Below, one piece after another: positions 10,318-23,188 of a DNA stretch of 64,000 nt. Below the pieces are notes generated by a model. The model was not told the origin of the DNA, searched no databases, and saw only the letters and a program-made list of their open reading frames with translations. A program made the translations under genes and the position numbers. The stretch is from Jackrogersella multiformis. Lineage: Eukaryota; Ascomycota; Sordariomycetes; Xylariales; Hypoxylaceae. Location of the stretch: positions 310,001-374,000 of the forward strand of contig CADCXD010000006.1 in assembly GCA_902806575.1 (NCBI GenBank). Reading direction: 5' to 3'. How positions within the stretch are numbered: position 1 is the first letter of the stretch; each line of letters opens with the position of its first letter.

Positions 10318-11969
10318 ATGGCTACGAAAAACCACGACGACAAACCCCACGTGGGCATCGTAGGCGCGGGCGTCTCCGGACTTCGATGCGCAGATATCCT
10401 CTTGTCTCACGGCTTCAAAGTCACGATACTCGAAGCTAGAAATAGGATCGGCGGGAGGGTAAGTGAAACTTCTCAATCCACCAGAACAACAACTGACCGA
10501 ATACGCCAGATTTGCCAGTCCGATGAGCTGGGCTACACAGTCGACATGTAATTCAACCACGCATGCTGAATCGCTGTTGAAGACTTCGCTAAACTTGACC
10601 AACCAAGTACAGTGGCCCGAACTGGATCCACACCTTGGACAGCGGCGACGTGCACCCGATCTTCAAACTCGCCGCCGAGACCAAGACGCCTCTTCACCAC
10701 TGGAACGGGAAGCAGCTCATCTACGACTCGTCCGGCAACAAGCTTCCGGACGAGAAGACCGAAAGGCTCTCTACCCTGCTGTGGGAGATCATCGAAAAGG
10801 CCTTTGAGACTAGCGCTAAGGCGCGGGATATAGATGGGGGGAAGAGTATCCCACGGGAAGAATCCCTCTTCGACTTTATCAGCAAAAAAGCCGAGGAAGA
10901 GCTGCAGGATGAGGAAGAGAGACGGATTCTCATCCAGATGAGTGAGATGTGGGGTGCGTACGTGGGCGAACCCGTCTGGAAGCAGAGTCTGAGGTTTGCT
11001 TGGATGGAGGAGTGTTGTGGAGGCGGTAAGATCTCTCTCTCTCTCTCTACCCAAGAATAATAAAACCACTACTTATATATACACTGCGCAGAGGAGGTAT
11101 TCGTCGCATCAAACTACTCCGCGATTCTCGACAGGATTTCCCAAGCCGCTCTTGAACGAGCCGAGATAATCTTCAACACCAAGATCACCACAGTCCACGC
11201 CCCGGAAAACAAGTCCGCGGAGCAGAAAGTAACGCTGCGGACCCAGGACGGGAAGGAACACGCATTCGACCAAGTGGTGATGACGACCCCGCTAGGCTGG
11301 CTGCAGAAGAACGCATCGTGCTTCGCGCCGCCGCTGCCGCCGCGCCTCGGGTCCGCCATCCACAGCCTCAAGCTGTCGCAGCTGGAGAAGGTGTTCGTGA
11401 CCTTCCCTTCCGCGTTCTGGATCTCGGACGCGGCGGCGGCCGCCGCCGACTCCTTCCCGGCCTACACCAACTGGCTCGCGCCGGCGTACGCGCGCGACAC
11501 CAACCCGCGCGCCTGGCCGCAGGAGATCTGGAACCTGGCGGCGGTCGCGGCGCCCGACGCGCACCCCACGCTGCTGTTCTACCTGTACGGCGACTGCTCG
11601 CGGCACGTGGTGGGCGCGATCCGCGGCCGGCCCGCGCGCGAGAAGGCCGCGTTCCTGCGCGCCTTCCTCCGGCCGTACTACTCGCGGCTGCCGGGGTTCG
11701 ACGCGGCGAGCGCGGCGTGCGAGCCCGCGGCGCTGCTGGCCACCGAGTGGCTCGCCGACGACCTGTGCGGCAACGCCAGCTACTGCAACTTCCAGGCCGG
11801 CGCCGACGAGGCCGACCGCGACGTCCTGGCCCTGCGCCGCGGCTGCCCCGACCGCGGCCTGTGGTTCTGCGGCGAGCATGCCGCGCCCTTCGAGGAGTGC
11901 GGGACCGTGGCCGGCGCGTATTTGTCCGGCGAGGCTGTGGCGGAGAGGTTGGCTGCGTTGTATGCGTAG
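10318..11969 (+). CDS. FAD-dependent amine oxidase (polyamine oxidase-like)
   Basis: Four exons, 10318-10458, 10510-10547, 10613-11025 and 11092-11969, give 489 aa in phase; introns of 51, 65 and 66 bases all have GTAAG/GTAAT donors and CAG acceptors. The N-terminus is a dinucleotide-binding fold: HVGIVGAGVSGLRCADIL (GxGxxG) with the ribose-binding acidic residue in ILEARNRIGGR. The second conserved element GPNWIHTLDSGDVHP is restored by splicing. The C-terminus WFCGEHAAPFEECGTVAGAY is the FAD-binding end of flavin amine oxidases. The family oxidises primary or secondary amines, including polyamines, giving aldehyde and hydrogen peroxide; exact substrate unknown. No signal peptide; no clear peroxisomal SKL. 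The last exon is far more GC-rich than the first three. Confidence 0.92.
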
Positions 11970-12068
11970 GGGGAGGAGGGCAGTGCAGGGAGATGATACG
12001 GTAGGGATTTACAATGGTATACGGTGTCTAAAGAATGTGGTCTTGCGAGATAGGTTGTCTATCTACAT

Positions 12069-12092
12069 AGGTACCTAGGTAGGTAGGTACCT
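12069..12092. repeat. extended ACCTAGGT palindrome cluster
   Basis: AGGTACCTAGGTAGGTAGGT followed by ACCT forms a nearly self-complementary block just 3' of the amine oxidase gene, a longer version of the dispersed motif. Confidence 0.8.
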
Positions 12093-14579
12093 AATCTAAG
12101 TGAACCAAGACGCGAATGCAATAATCCGTTGCCGCTGTTCGGACGTGCCTACAGGTGTTCGGTGGTTAGTAATAAACTCGCAGTTCCTTAAAGGCGTGAA
12201 GCTGTGCGGCATGTCCGCAGAATCCCGGCCCCCGCCCCCGCCCCCGCCCGGCACGTCGGACAAGCGGAATGGCATGCGCGGAGAGCTCGCACGTGGGCCC
12301 GATACTTGAGAGTTCGAGCGGCGGCGGCGTGTTGAACGTTCCGTCCGCGTGAGAAAGCAAGGGATGATGCGTGTTGCGTGTGCGCATGCGTATCTACCTA
12401 GGTACCTAAGGTATGCGAACACGTATGCTAGGGATGGAGTAGACGTAGGTCGTAAATAGATATAAAAAAATCCCCCAACAACGTGATAGGGTGTCGATAG
12501 ACTGCGCGCACTTTTGCTAGATCTTACGTGATTCCTGCCGTTTGATTCGATGGCAACACCTAGTCGCAGATATTATTAGGTAGTCAATCAACCCCCTTTC
12601 CATCCCCCTTTTCTCAGACTACAGTACTTCGCCTTCCCAGCAACGCTACCAACCTAAATCCGAATATAGCTCCTAAATACCCATCGTGGAGAGGGCGGGG
12701 AGGAAAATAGACGGACAATAATTGTTATACCCCCTCATGTTCTGCACGCTCCAATTTTAGTCACTAGTCAGTGTCTTAGAATAGTGTAGTTCCAATCATT
12801 AGTCGCCGGTAGGACGGCTAGCAGAGCTAGATCTGTGTACAGCCCCCGAGTCCGCCTACGCGGAGATAGTAGCATCCGAATCTGCGAGCCTTCGGGAGGA
12901 TTAACGCCACGTACTTTCCTGTATTTTGCTTTGTCTGAGTCTCGTTGGTGTAGTGCAACACGAAGCAGATCTAGGTAGTTGAGTTCATTTCTCTTCGATG
13001 CCCCGATGTACATAGTAGAGAAAACGGACTTAAACCTCGTGGATTGCGCCGTGATCCCCCTCACCCTCCCCAACATCGACTAGCAATACTATCATAGGAG
13101 TTGGCCGTTGTTATATTGGGAAAGCGCCGGTAGTCAAGTTTGAGTTAAGGGGTCTCATGAGCTAACGGTTTGTGGGAAAGCTAAGTAGAGCTATTCATAG
13201 GCATTCTAAGAAACGGGGCAGAGACAGACAATAAGATACATGTACCACTATGACTGGTGAGCGAGAGGTGAGCTGTAGGGGGTGATATATTAGGCTGACA
13301 ATTGTATTTTATAAGACTTTTCCTTAGTTGATCGGCTAATATTTGAGGCCTATTTGGCGGATGGTTATTTGTTCAGGGGTTTGAGGAACAGCTATGTCTA
13401 TCTCGGCACCGTAGGAGTTAGTTTCCATTCTATTCAAGTTGTTGTGAGTATCATTAGGTATGTCTCGATATTAGTCGTGTTTGATAGAGCTTCGCGCATT
13501 ATTTCAAAGAAGCCGGACTTAGGAGGTACCCGAGCATGTATAGTAAAAACGCGAAGACACATCCTCTCATGATGGGCTTGGGATTTATGATTTCGTTTAA
13601 CCGATACAAGAATTGGCCTTCCTATGGGAGTACTGAGTGTAGAGAATGTAGCAGACTTCTAATCCTCGGAGTCCGCTTAATACAGCGGACGACTGTGACC
13701 TTGGTAATTGAATAAATTCAAGGGGTATAATCATAACTTAGCTAATACGATATATAAGGTACCGTCTCGTCCTTTACATTCTCTCTATCGTATACCAGTC
13801 ACAGTGAAGGATCTATATCCTATGACACTTGATGAACCATATACCTTCTACCTTCTACCTCGTATGGTGAAGAGTTATTAAATATTCGTTACCTACTTGG
13901 TATTGGACACCGATCTTTATCGCTCGCTAATATCTTATAATACAATAGGTATGTTCATTATCATGTGGTCTGGAGTAGAGGCTGTTGTCTTAGGAACGAT
14001 GTCTCGGCCCAATCTAAAAAAGAAAGTGGTGGCTAGGCTGCTGTGGCCTAGATGCCATCGGTACCTAGGTAGTCCATCTCTGTAATCTCTAAGGCACCAA
14101 CACACTTCCACGAGCACTCCTAATGATGCGGGACTGCGGCGGTAACCAACGACACTATGTTCCATACTGTAAGTTGACAGCTCCGGGCGGGGGAGATGTT
14201 TATGTACCTAGGTAGGTACACCGCTTTTACTGAGGCTGAAGCTTAGGTTCCGCTATGGAAGCGAGACAGGTAATCCGGAGTCGAGGGACGGTGGCTGGAT
14301 ACTACCTATCTAGGTACTGTAGGTAAGCAAACTACACTACTATTAGAATACCCTATTTTAGAAACTGCGTGGCTCTGGGATGATGGGCTACGGGAATAAG
14401 TGCTTGCAATCGGAAGCCTTATGGATTTATCACCACCGGCACCTACACTACAGTTGAACCGCATATGCACACGGACCAGTGTAATAACAAGGCGGTCTGG
14501 TTCTCACTTTAGTGATACCTATTCCTTATCCAACGTCCCGCTTCTAGTGTCTGTACCTAGGTAGGTATGTAGACGAACC

Positions 14580-14615
14580 AAGGGATCCATGAAGGGATCC
14601 GAGAAGGGATCCAAG
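14580..14615. repeat. 12-base tandem repeat, three copies
   Basis: Three adjacent copies of AAGGGATCCRWG (AAGGGATCCATG, AAGGGATCCGAG, AAGGGATCCAAG). Non-coding. Confidence 0.85.
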
Positions 14616-16863
14616 AACAACGTGGCAGTCAACCAAGTCTCAACATAGCTCGGGCAGTTATTTCGATGAAATAGGTAACGCAATGGAATATTCTAGACTG
14701 GAATAGGGATAGTTCAACTAAATCGTATAGTGTAGTGTGGAAAGGCAGAACCAATGGGTCGTTGAAGGTATTCCGAGATCCTTCCAATCTTTAGACAGAG
14801 TAAACTCGGCTTAGGCTTACTACCTAGGTATATATATATATAGTATGTACATACCTAGTGTAGGTACGTAGTAGAAGCTGGGTAGATCTACCGTAGAGGA
14901 ATCTATGGGATAGTACTATCTATCTACGGTACTACCTTCCTAAGGACCTAAGGTTAGGTAGGTATATCAAGGTTAAGGCTGAGACGGTAGTTCAAGAATA
15001 TGACGATAAGAAGTTAAATTTAGAGTTCACACATGGTAGGCCTCTCTCCGTCGTCTCATCGGCGAAAGCGGGTAAAGTAACATTCCTAATATGTAATGCT
15101 TGGCTAGGTACCTAGGTACATACCCCAGCTTCTAATTCGTTAATACTTACCTACACTAGGTACCCAGGTATTAAAAGTACCTAACCGCTGGACGATACCG
15201 GGGTACCTAGGAAATTGGGAGGAAGGAAAATAAAATTCGCGATGACGGACTAGGTATCCGAGACCGTGTTTAGCAGAGTCAGCTAAATCTGTAGAGGTAT
15301 GTAAATACCTACCTAGGTAGGTAGTTTAAACTTGACTAGTGTAGTAATGTGAGCACGGAATACGAAGTTTTCTCCCCATTATCAACCGATTGTTCGCCTT
15401 CACGAGACATAAACCGCATACTATTTTTCTAGAGGCACTTCAGCAAAGAGTCATTTAAGTAGGAAGGCAAAATTTTTCTTTCGACATGTTAGTTCTATAT
15501 TAGTGAATAAGGGGCTGTGTCCTTGACTCCAAGGCGGCGTTTTGAAATTGGCCGACCGACCGATGCTGTTCCTCCTGATGAGAAGGTAAAGCTGGCCGAG
15601 AGGGAATCATTGGATTGATTGATACAATTGGGATTGTTTCAACCATAGTGCCATCGTGCCAAAGTGTTGTACAGCAGGTAGGACGGTTGCTCGGCGTCAT
15701 GCATTATCCCCAAGTGACTTTCTTGACGCACGACCGATTGATTGTACCTACCTAGGTATGCTGTGGAACTTGGAAGGGGGGTTAGATCTGGGCTGTTCGT
15801 GTTACTGCCCTACTACGTAGTAGTGTTAATAGTGTATGCTTGGGTTGACTGGGCGTTATGAGATAATATTCGTGTCAATAGCAACATACACTAAATAGGC
15901 ATTGTTATAGGTAAATTCTTTACCTCGTCAACTTGGCTGCATGGTAATTATTATGGGTTGTAAGTTGTAATAGCCTACTTAGCTGCCTTAGGTCGATACG
16001 AGAAGTAATAGAATTAATATTATTCACCTGGGCTAAATATTTACTACCGGTACCTACACTGCTACAGTGACTGCCTAGTAGAGGTGCGGTAAGAACGTAA
16101 AAAACGTACTAGCCCTCGCTAATAAGGCAATTGCTGTTCGCGACCATCACCTAACAGAATTTATTAACGCGCTAGTCTATATTCACTCTATGCGAGATGC
16201 GAGATCCCTGCTGGTTCTGCGCATTTCGCCCGTACCTGACATGAATTCCCAAATTACATACCTTGGTAGGAAAAGGACCCCTTATGCGGGCTGAGGGTTC
16301 GGCGCGAAATGCAAGCTAAAGCTACCTAAGTAGAAAGTGCCGTATTTCCGGGAAATGGTTATTAGATATTTCCATGTTCTTTTTTAGTAGTAACCACCCA
16401 AAGGTGAACGGGTTGGTATCTCTTAAAATGAAGTAAAAATAAACCGAGATATTAAAACAACTGCTCCAACAGAAAGAACATATGATGGATATCTTACTTA
16501 GGTAATAAGATAATTATTAAGGATTAATGCCCTTCAGTTAAGATACTAGCGCAGGCTGACAACCTCAGGCACGCTGGCAGGCTGGTAAGGTTAAATTTCG
16601 CTTGGCACCTGACCCCAGAGTTCCAAGGTTTCTAAGGTTGTTTTGGTCCAGTAAATTAGACCAAGATGACTCCTTCCCAAGCTGCCTTCCATTCACTTCT
16701 TGACAAGAATCAATGGTTTTCTAGGGGTTTCTACCTAGTGTAGTGTACCTAGGTAGTCCGGTAGATGGGATAGGCTATATCAATATACTCTAGATAGGTG
16801 TTAGCGTCTTGGGTCTCGCAATTCCCCTTTTATTTCATTTGCTGTGATGCGTTTTTTATTGCT

Positions 16864-16885
16864 TAGGTACCTAGGTACCTAGGTA
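16864..16885. repeat. ACCTAGGT repeat, tandem copies
   Basis: AGGTACCTAGGTACCT at 16865-16880 is a perfect 16-base palindrome, extended by another AGGTA. It is the most regular copy of the dispersed motif. Confidence 0.85.
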
Positions 16886-17882
16886 TATCCTTATGACCAC
16901 ATGTACTTAGCCTTAGGTACACAACAGCTGCCTGCGTCTGGTGTATGTTGTGTACAATATGTTCAGAGTGGTAACAAAATGCGAAACATACCGATAGGTA
17001 TTCATGGTGCGTCATCTAATAGTATTTTTACTCTTTATTTCTTTATCACCTCTAATAAAGTCCACTTATTTTTATTAGCCACATGAGCACGAGACGAAAG
17101 TCACGATCAACAGTCAATCGTAAAAATTATTGTGTTAGACGCGCAATGTCACTTCCTTTGAGATGGGGTGATACGATCTACTATTTTTGCTTTGACTTGA
17201 CAATGATGTCCCCTAGGATACGGACAGGGATTATCACGATGTGAGATGACGGGGCGCAGCCTAGGAGAACCCTTGTCTTTTTTCTAGGACTTTCAGCCCT
17301 TTGTCACAATTGATTGGCTCAGGTGATCCAGCAGAGCCACACATCTGGTGTATTCCCAACTTGGCCGCACTTGGCCGTCTCGGGTCTAACTTCCTACGGT
17401 TTAGTAACCGAGTCGAGTCTGGACTTTCCGCGCTTTCCTAGACAGGGGATTAGACAAGGGAATCAGGGGCCCTACCTACCTAGGTACCCAAACGAGCAGG
17501 CTCGGCGTCCATGACTGGAAAGGCCGTACTAGGCTGTGGTAAGAACGAGTAAGGATATTGGGGGAAAGCGCAGGTTACCCAGCAGTTGCTCTGCGGTTGG
17601 TTCGTAAATAAAATCAAGCTTGTTCCCTTTTTTCCCTGCAAACATCCCCCTTCTTCCTATTATTCCCACACCTTCGTTTTACACCAAACACGGACGCATC
17701 TGTCTCTGACTGCTGTTTGTCTTACATAGCGTTCTGTCCCTCGTTTATACAGACCCTTCGATACTCAACCTTTTAATTCTCCTATCCACCATCCACCTTA
17801 CCACTCTACAATACCCTGCAATCTACGATACCATACTCGAGAGCAAACTTCTACCCACTCGCTATAATCAACAATAACAACA

Positions 17883-19124
17883 ATGTTCGCCAAGTTTTTG
17901 TCTACCGCTGCGGTGGTCCTGGCAGCCACTCAATTGGTTTCCGCTCAGACTTCTACCGACTGCGATCCTACTAAGAAGAGTGAGTGAACTAAATTCCTAA
18001 TCGATTGCCCGGTGTTTTTGTCTCAGCGGCCAATTGCTAACCCAATACTAGCTTGCCCTGATGATGATGCCTTGGGCACCACTGTCACTGTCGACTTCAC
18101 TAAGGGAGCAAACGACCTCTTCAAGGTTGCCGATGGCACTACTCTCAAATACGACAGCGACGGTGCTGTCTTTACCATCAACAAGGAGACTGATGCCCCC
18201 ACCATCACCAGCAAGAAGTACATCTTCTTCGGCAAGATTGACCTAGAGGTTCGAGTTGCTCCCGGCACTGGTGTTGTTACCAGCTTCGTGCTACAATCCG
18301 ACGACCTTGACGAGATTGACTGGGAGTGGCTCGGTGGTGATAAGGCTCAGGTGCAGACCAACTACTTCGGCAAGGGGGACACCACCACTTACGATCGTGG
18401 TGCCTACCACGCTGTTGCCAACCCCCAGGACGTCTTCGACAAGTACACTATCGACTGGACCAAAGACTACGTTCGCTGGTACATCAACGGCAACCAGGTT
18501 CGTGAGCTGAAGTACGCCGATGCTAAGGGTGGTACTCGATTCCCCCAGACTCCCATGCAGATCAAGCTCGGTACATGGGTTGCTGGCCGCTCTGATGCCC
18601 CTGAGGGTACCGTTCAATGGGCTGGTGGAAAGACCGACTTCAGCCAAGCTCCCTTCGTTGCCCACTACAAGTCTCTTACCATTACCGACTACAGCAACGG
18701 TGTCCAGAACGCTGACAAGTACGTCTGGGCTGCCGGTTCCGATGGTTCGTACCAGAGCATCAAGGTTGTCACTGGAGATGGCAGTGCCGACGAGACCTCG
18801 TCTTCCAGCAGCTCTGCTAGCAGCACCGCCAAGCCGTCCTCGTCGACTGCTTCTTCGTCCGCTACTAAGACTTCCGTGACCAAGAGCACCCTAGCCACCT
18901 CGACCGTCTCTGCTACGTCGAGCGCCTCGGCCACCTCCAGCAGTGGTTCGTCTGCCTCCGTGACTGCTACTTCCACCGGAAGCAACGAGTCCGCCTCTGC
19001 TAGCATCAGTGGCGATGCCGAGGCTGCTAACACCAGCGCACCGGCTACTACCAATGGAGCTTTCAGGGCTAGCTTCAGCGGCGCCGCTCTGGGTGCCTGC
19101 CTGTTGGCCGCTCTCATGCTATAA
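17883..19124 (+). CDS. GPI-anchored Crh-type cell-wall transglycosylase (GH16)
   Basis: Two exons, 17883-17979 and 18052-19124, give 389 aa; the intron (GTGAGT, GCTAACCC, CTAG) joins DPTKK to TCPDDDALGTT. Residues 1-22 are a signal peptide ending in VSAQ. The GH16 domain carries the Crh catalytic signature DEIDWEW, with E120, D122 and E124 as nucleophile, assisting acid and acid/base. Residues from about 265 are a Ser/Thr-rich stalk and the protein ends in a hydrophobic tail (GAALGACLLAALML) typical of a GPI signal. Crh enzymes link chitin to beta-1,6/1,3-glucan in the fungal wall. No CBM18 chitin-binding module is present. The long pyrimidine-rich leader with ACAATAACAACA before ATG fits a highly expressed wall gene. 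Confidence 0.95.
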
Positions 19125-21755
19125 AGTGCATCGCATGTTGAATTTGGCAACTGACGTCTTTTTTGGCAATGATAAATCGGTAATCTGTGGTTTCCACATG
19201 AATGAACCGGCTACATTCACTTCTTTACGACCCCTTGCACATAAGTAGAACTCGATTATCCTTCCTGTATATCTTGGTGGAAGATAGCGGAAAGGTCAAT
19301 TCGCCCCTTTACATCCATACTATTGCTTATAATTACGGTTCATATGGGTTGCCCGGTTACCAAGGGGCTTGACGTCCGACAGGCTGCCAATCTACGAGGT
19401 TATCCGGCGAACGGGTTAGGTCAGACATCGGAACGATTAATTGCATGTACAGGGAGCGAAAGAAATGAAAGCCCGAGCGATGGTTTGAGGATGAGTGATA
19501 TATATAGGATTGGGAGAGATCTTGTGCGCTTTGAGGCTTTGCTGCCATCCCATGCATGATACCAACAGGTAGAGAAAATTTTTACCACTTTACATTTTGA
19601 ACATGTGTTTGTGTGACCGTCTGTTGCTTGTGGAATGTCACCTTGAGTAAACTGTACATATGAGGTTATACCTAGGTTTGGATTACCTTCGATTTAGTGC
19701 AACGGCCGAGCGGATAGCTACATAAAGTTGAATCTCGCGTATGCGTGTGAAACTTTATCTGTGCCGGTACTTTAGGTAATAAGAAGGTTAGCGAGATGGA
19801 GACGCGTGGTAAAAAAATTTAATCCAGCAGCTGGCTCAGCTCATCTCAGCTAATCCCTCATAGGGCTGTAATTCCCGTTTAGTTACATACCTTAGGTAGG
19901 TACCTAGGTAGGTATTAAATTTCATTACCGCTTAACCTGAGCCGCATAAAGGGGTATCCTTACCTAGGAATATACATATTGTACCAGGTACGTACATAAA
20001 TATTCGACATATATGCCCAAGGGAGGCTAGCCCCGGCGGCAAGGCTCGAATCGGACTTCGCTAATACTACCTTAGGTCGGTATGCACATACTCAGGGTCC
20101 GTGTCGTATCGTGTCGCGGCCGGGGGTTATGATATTATTGGGCTTGCGAATGCTCGATTGGTGGCTTTGGATGGGACGGCGAGCCCGGGGCGGGTTAAGG
20201 TGAGTCGTCGTCCCGGTGCGAGGGTATCGCGGGCAAGGTTTGTCTGCATGTGTGCAGAGTAGGGCGGATGACGAGGGTCAATAAGTGCCTGGCTAGGTAC
20301 CTACGTAATACGTCTCATCTCGTTCTCCTGTCGCCTCGCCGCCGGAGACTTGACTCCCGAGGTGGGGCTGGGCTGACCTCGCTTTCGCCTGCAGCCTATT
20401 AGCTGGGGTTCTGGCTTCTGGAACGCGATCAAGGGAGGAAGAAGCGAGATCCGCGTTTGGATATCGGCCGGTTGCTTGACGAAGAACAATAGGTAAGTAT
20501 AGGCGGCAGCGAGGAAGTATGGCTGTAGCCTTGACTGCATGCGATAGAAAGGGGACGGGAGATGGGGAATGTGATGATAGGTACCTAGAGTCGAGTATAA
20601 CACGAGTCTGGTAACCTATTGACTTTATCAGAATGGAAGGCGATGAGACGACGAAGCCATGTCTTTTCTTGTTAGGTAGAGATGCGTCGAGCATTCTAAA
20701 GCGGACTGTTTCTCTCACGACGCATGTCCATACTCGTTAACCATCCGATCACTGTCCCCGCCGTCTTTACTTGGTTGGCAGTCTAGAAGACTAAAAGCGA
20801 GATATAGTATTGGACATGGTAGGCTGGGCTCACTGTATGTATGGTAGCACTTGTTAGGTACCTAGGTAGGTAGTTAAGAGAACCGAGTGAGTTCTAGGTT
20901 AGGTATACCTGATACCAGCCTGAAAAAAGGTAAGCCATTCCTAGGCCCGGATAAGAGATGGGATTGACGTAGCTCTCTATAATTGCTATGGGATACATAG
21001 TATCATCATCCTATACTTTTCGTGAAGCAACGGAATGGATATAATAAAATTCCCCAAGGGAGACTTGAGGCTAAGTTGCTAATATAGGGAGAAGATAGCC
21101 TGTCATACCTATACATACCTGCCTAGGGTATGTATACGGTAGGTATAGAGATAGTGGTAGAATGTATAAGGAGTTCAGAACAGTAGACGAGGCTCTCGAC
21201 CTTGTAACCCCTTAACTAATGTAATGACTACATAGGTACACATAGGTGTCTATCACTTCATTTCAGTTCTTAGTATATACCTACACTGCCTAGGATAATT
21301 GTAACTAAGAAGTGTGAGCATTGCTATCCCGACTTGATTCTTGAGGCCTCCAGTTGCATTTGACTCACTATTTCATCAACATTCCATCGGTGTTCGTCCC
21401 TTAAAGTCTTACTCACGATATACCTGAGCTTTACGAGACTGCTACCCTTACCGGAGGTATGGTGTCGTAGCTAGTACCTAATTTAACCTGGTCGACTACT
21501 CTTAATCTGACCTACGCGGGCCTGATAGTGAGAGAAGGGGGGTTGATTTGTTTAGGTAGCGTTATAGTACTTTCAAATGGTGACGTGATGAACTTCGTGC
21601 TAACCACCTTGGAGTTCAAAACAAATATTTGGAACTACCTAGGTAAATGGTTATATTATAAATAACTGCAAGCCGTAGAGCACCTCGACCTCGGATTTAA
21701 ATCGAACGATCCTCTGAAGCTAAATAACTTGATGTAAACTTTAAGTGTCTTTGTT
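19125..21755. other. 2.6-kb gene-poor tract
   Basis: Contains ACCTAGGT repeats (19893-19917, 20293-20305, 20856-20873, 21639-21647). Overlapping minus-strand frames at 20293-20718 lack domain features, start context or splice support and are not called. Nothing else recognised. Confidence 0.6.
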
Positions 21756-23188
21756 TCAAGGCATATTTGTTTTCATACTAGCTGCCCAGACTACACCAAA
21801 CGATGCCGTCAAAAACATTGAGCATGCCGAGAAAACTTGGAGGAAGTGCTTGCTATCACCGGCAATAGCTAGTGAAAGCACGACGAATATGTTTAGCGGA
21901 ATTCGCAACATGCTGTAAACCTTGGCGCGAACATCATCTTCTATTAGATGACCCTTCAGATAGCCAATACAAGGCCAATACATGCCGACACAAGCCTCGA
22001 AAAGACAAAAGAGCCAGAAGGTCGCGTCCTCCGTTTTAGGACCGGCGAGCTTAACGAAGCAGAAGTTGGCCGCAAGTAAGATTCCAACCAGAAGACGGGA
22101 ATATTTGAATGGTCGTTTCTGCATGACGATGTTGAACAATAAGGCTGCCGCCATAGATGATGCCATGAAGCTCGAGAAAATATAACCGTAAGGGAGTTCT
22201 CCAGCAGATTTCTGGACAGATTTGATGGTAGGCGTCCAAAAGAAGACGAAGAGATACATAGAGCCTTCAAACATGGTTGATGCAAAACCGAGAGCCAAGA
22301 TTGACGGCCGTCTCAGTGTTGTCCAGACGTTCGGCTTCTTGGATTTGTCTGATGGCTCTGAGGCTTTCGTGCCAAAATTTTCGACCTGTTTATTCATCAG
22401 CATCGAGGCTTGAGGTGGTAAGGAGCAGTGTCACATACCCAATGAGCCCAGATGATCTGGAGGGCACACCACAGTAGAATAGAGCTGAGTAGAAATGGTG
22501 CCTTTTTGGTACCTGTAACCTCGACAAGCCATTCACTGACAATCCCACCCACAATAGCCGAAAGGCTGTTGACAATACTAGTGGAAGCATAGGTTCTAGA
22601 CAAATCGCATCCATTTTCGACGAGTTTACGCTCGCGGAAGTTGGTCACCATCCAACTATCAAAAACACTGAAAAGTATGCTTGTGCTAATACCACCCAGA
22701 ATCCGGCCCAGAAAAAGAAGAGGGAGGACTGGTATGACGGTAAAAAAGCATGACACGGCATAAAGTAGGCAAAATACCATACAGACTGCTTTACGACCAT
22801 GCTTGTCTGCCAAAGCCCCGACGAAGAAGGCACTGACTGCACCCGATAAGAAACCGGTGGCGAAGAGAGTAGACACCATGCGCTCAGAAATCCCAAGTTC
22901 GTCACGATATAAGGAGTACAGGTACGGTCCCTATGAAGACACCGATTAGTCAATCTGGTATGGCATCTCAATACACTTCTTCCTTGTATAACCTACTTGG
23001 ACCCAGTCAGCGCCCATGACGAGGGCGTACACCTTGTACCAATTTGCCTCAGGATGTTTGTCCTCTCGTGATACCTGCTTTCGCGAGTCGGCTTGCTTCT
23101 TCAACTCATTCCGCCGTGTGGGTTGAGAGGCGAGGAGACCTGCGCAAAGAACAAGTAAACCGTAGAAGCTATTTTCGTAATACCCCAT
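21756..23188 (-). CDS. MFS_5 transporter (molybdate-anion transporter-like)
   Basis: Three minus-strand exons, 23188-22997, 22930-22439 and 22385-21756, joined in phase 0, give 437 aa. Introns of 66 and 53 bases have GTAGGT and GTATGT donors. Splicing restores GADWVQ/GPYLYSLYRDE, the family's hallmark start, and the protein has GALADKHGRK (MFS loop), GRILGGISTSILFSVFDSWM and GYLKGHLIEDDVRAKVYSMLRIPLN, which are diagnostic of MFS_5 proteins (animal MFSD5, algal MOT2). About 11-12 membrane helices are visible. Family members import molybdate; some fungal members may carry other solutes. The start at 23188 places MGYYENSFYGLL as the first helix; upstream in-frame codons lack this character. Confidence 0.92.

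Larger units (their letters stand above)
11970..17882. other. 5.9-kb gene-free tract with dispersed ACCTAGGT palindromes
   Basis: No frame in this stretch exceeds about 110 codons and none shows a recognisable domain or splice-supported continuation. It holds the highest density of ACCTAGGT-type palindromes (for example near 12069, 12396, 14059, 14205, 14553, 14820, 15107, 15306, 15748, 16745, 16865 and 17470), a CCCCCGCC-type run near 12228-12249 and a 12-base tandem repeat at 14580-14615. The last 300 bases should be the promoter and 5' leader of the Crh gene. No transposase remnant is visible. Confidence 0.65.

Noticed and set aside
11292..12004. Frames overlapping the amine oxidase last exon
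   Set aside because: Alanine/arginine-rich shadows; the FAD-binding frame is the real one.
12768..13076. Minus-strand frame of 102 codons in the gene-free tract
   Set aside because: No recognisable domain, hydrophobic pattern or splice continuation.
20293..20718. Two overlapping minus-strand frames of 100-141 codons
   Set aside because: No domain, no start or splice support, adjacent to repeats.
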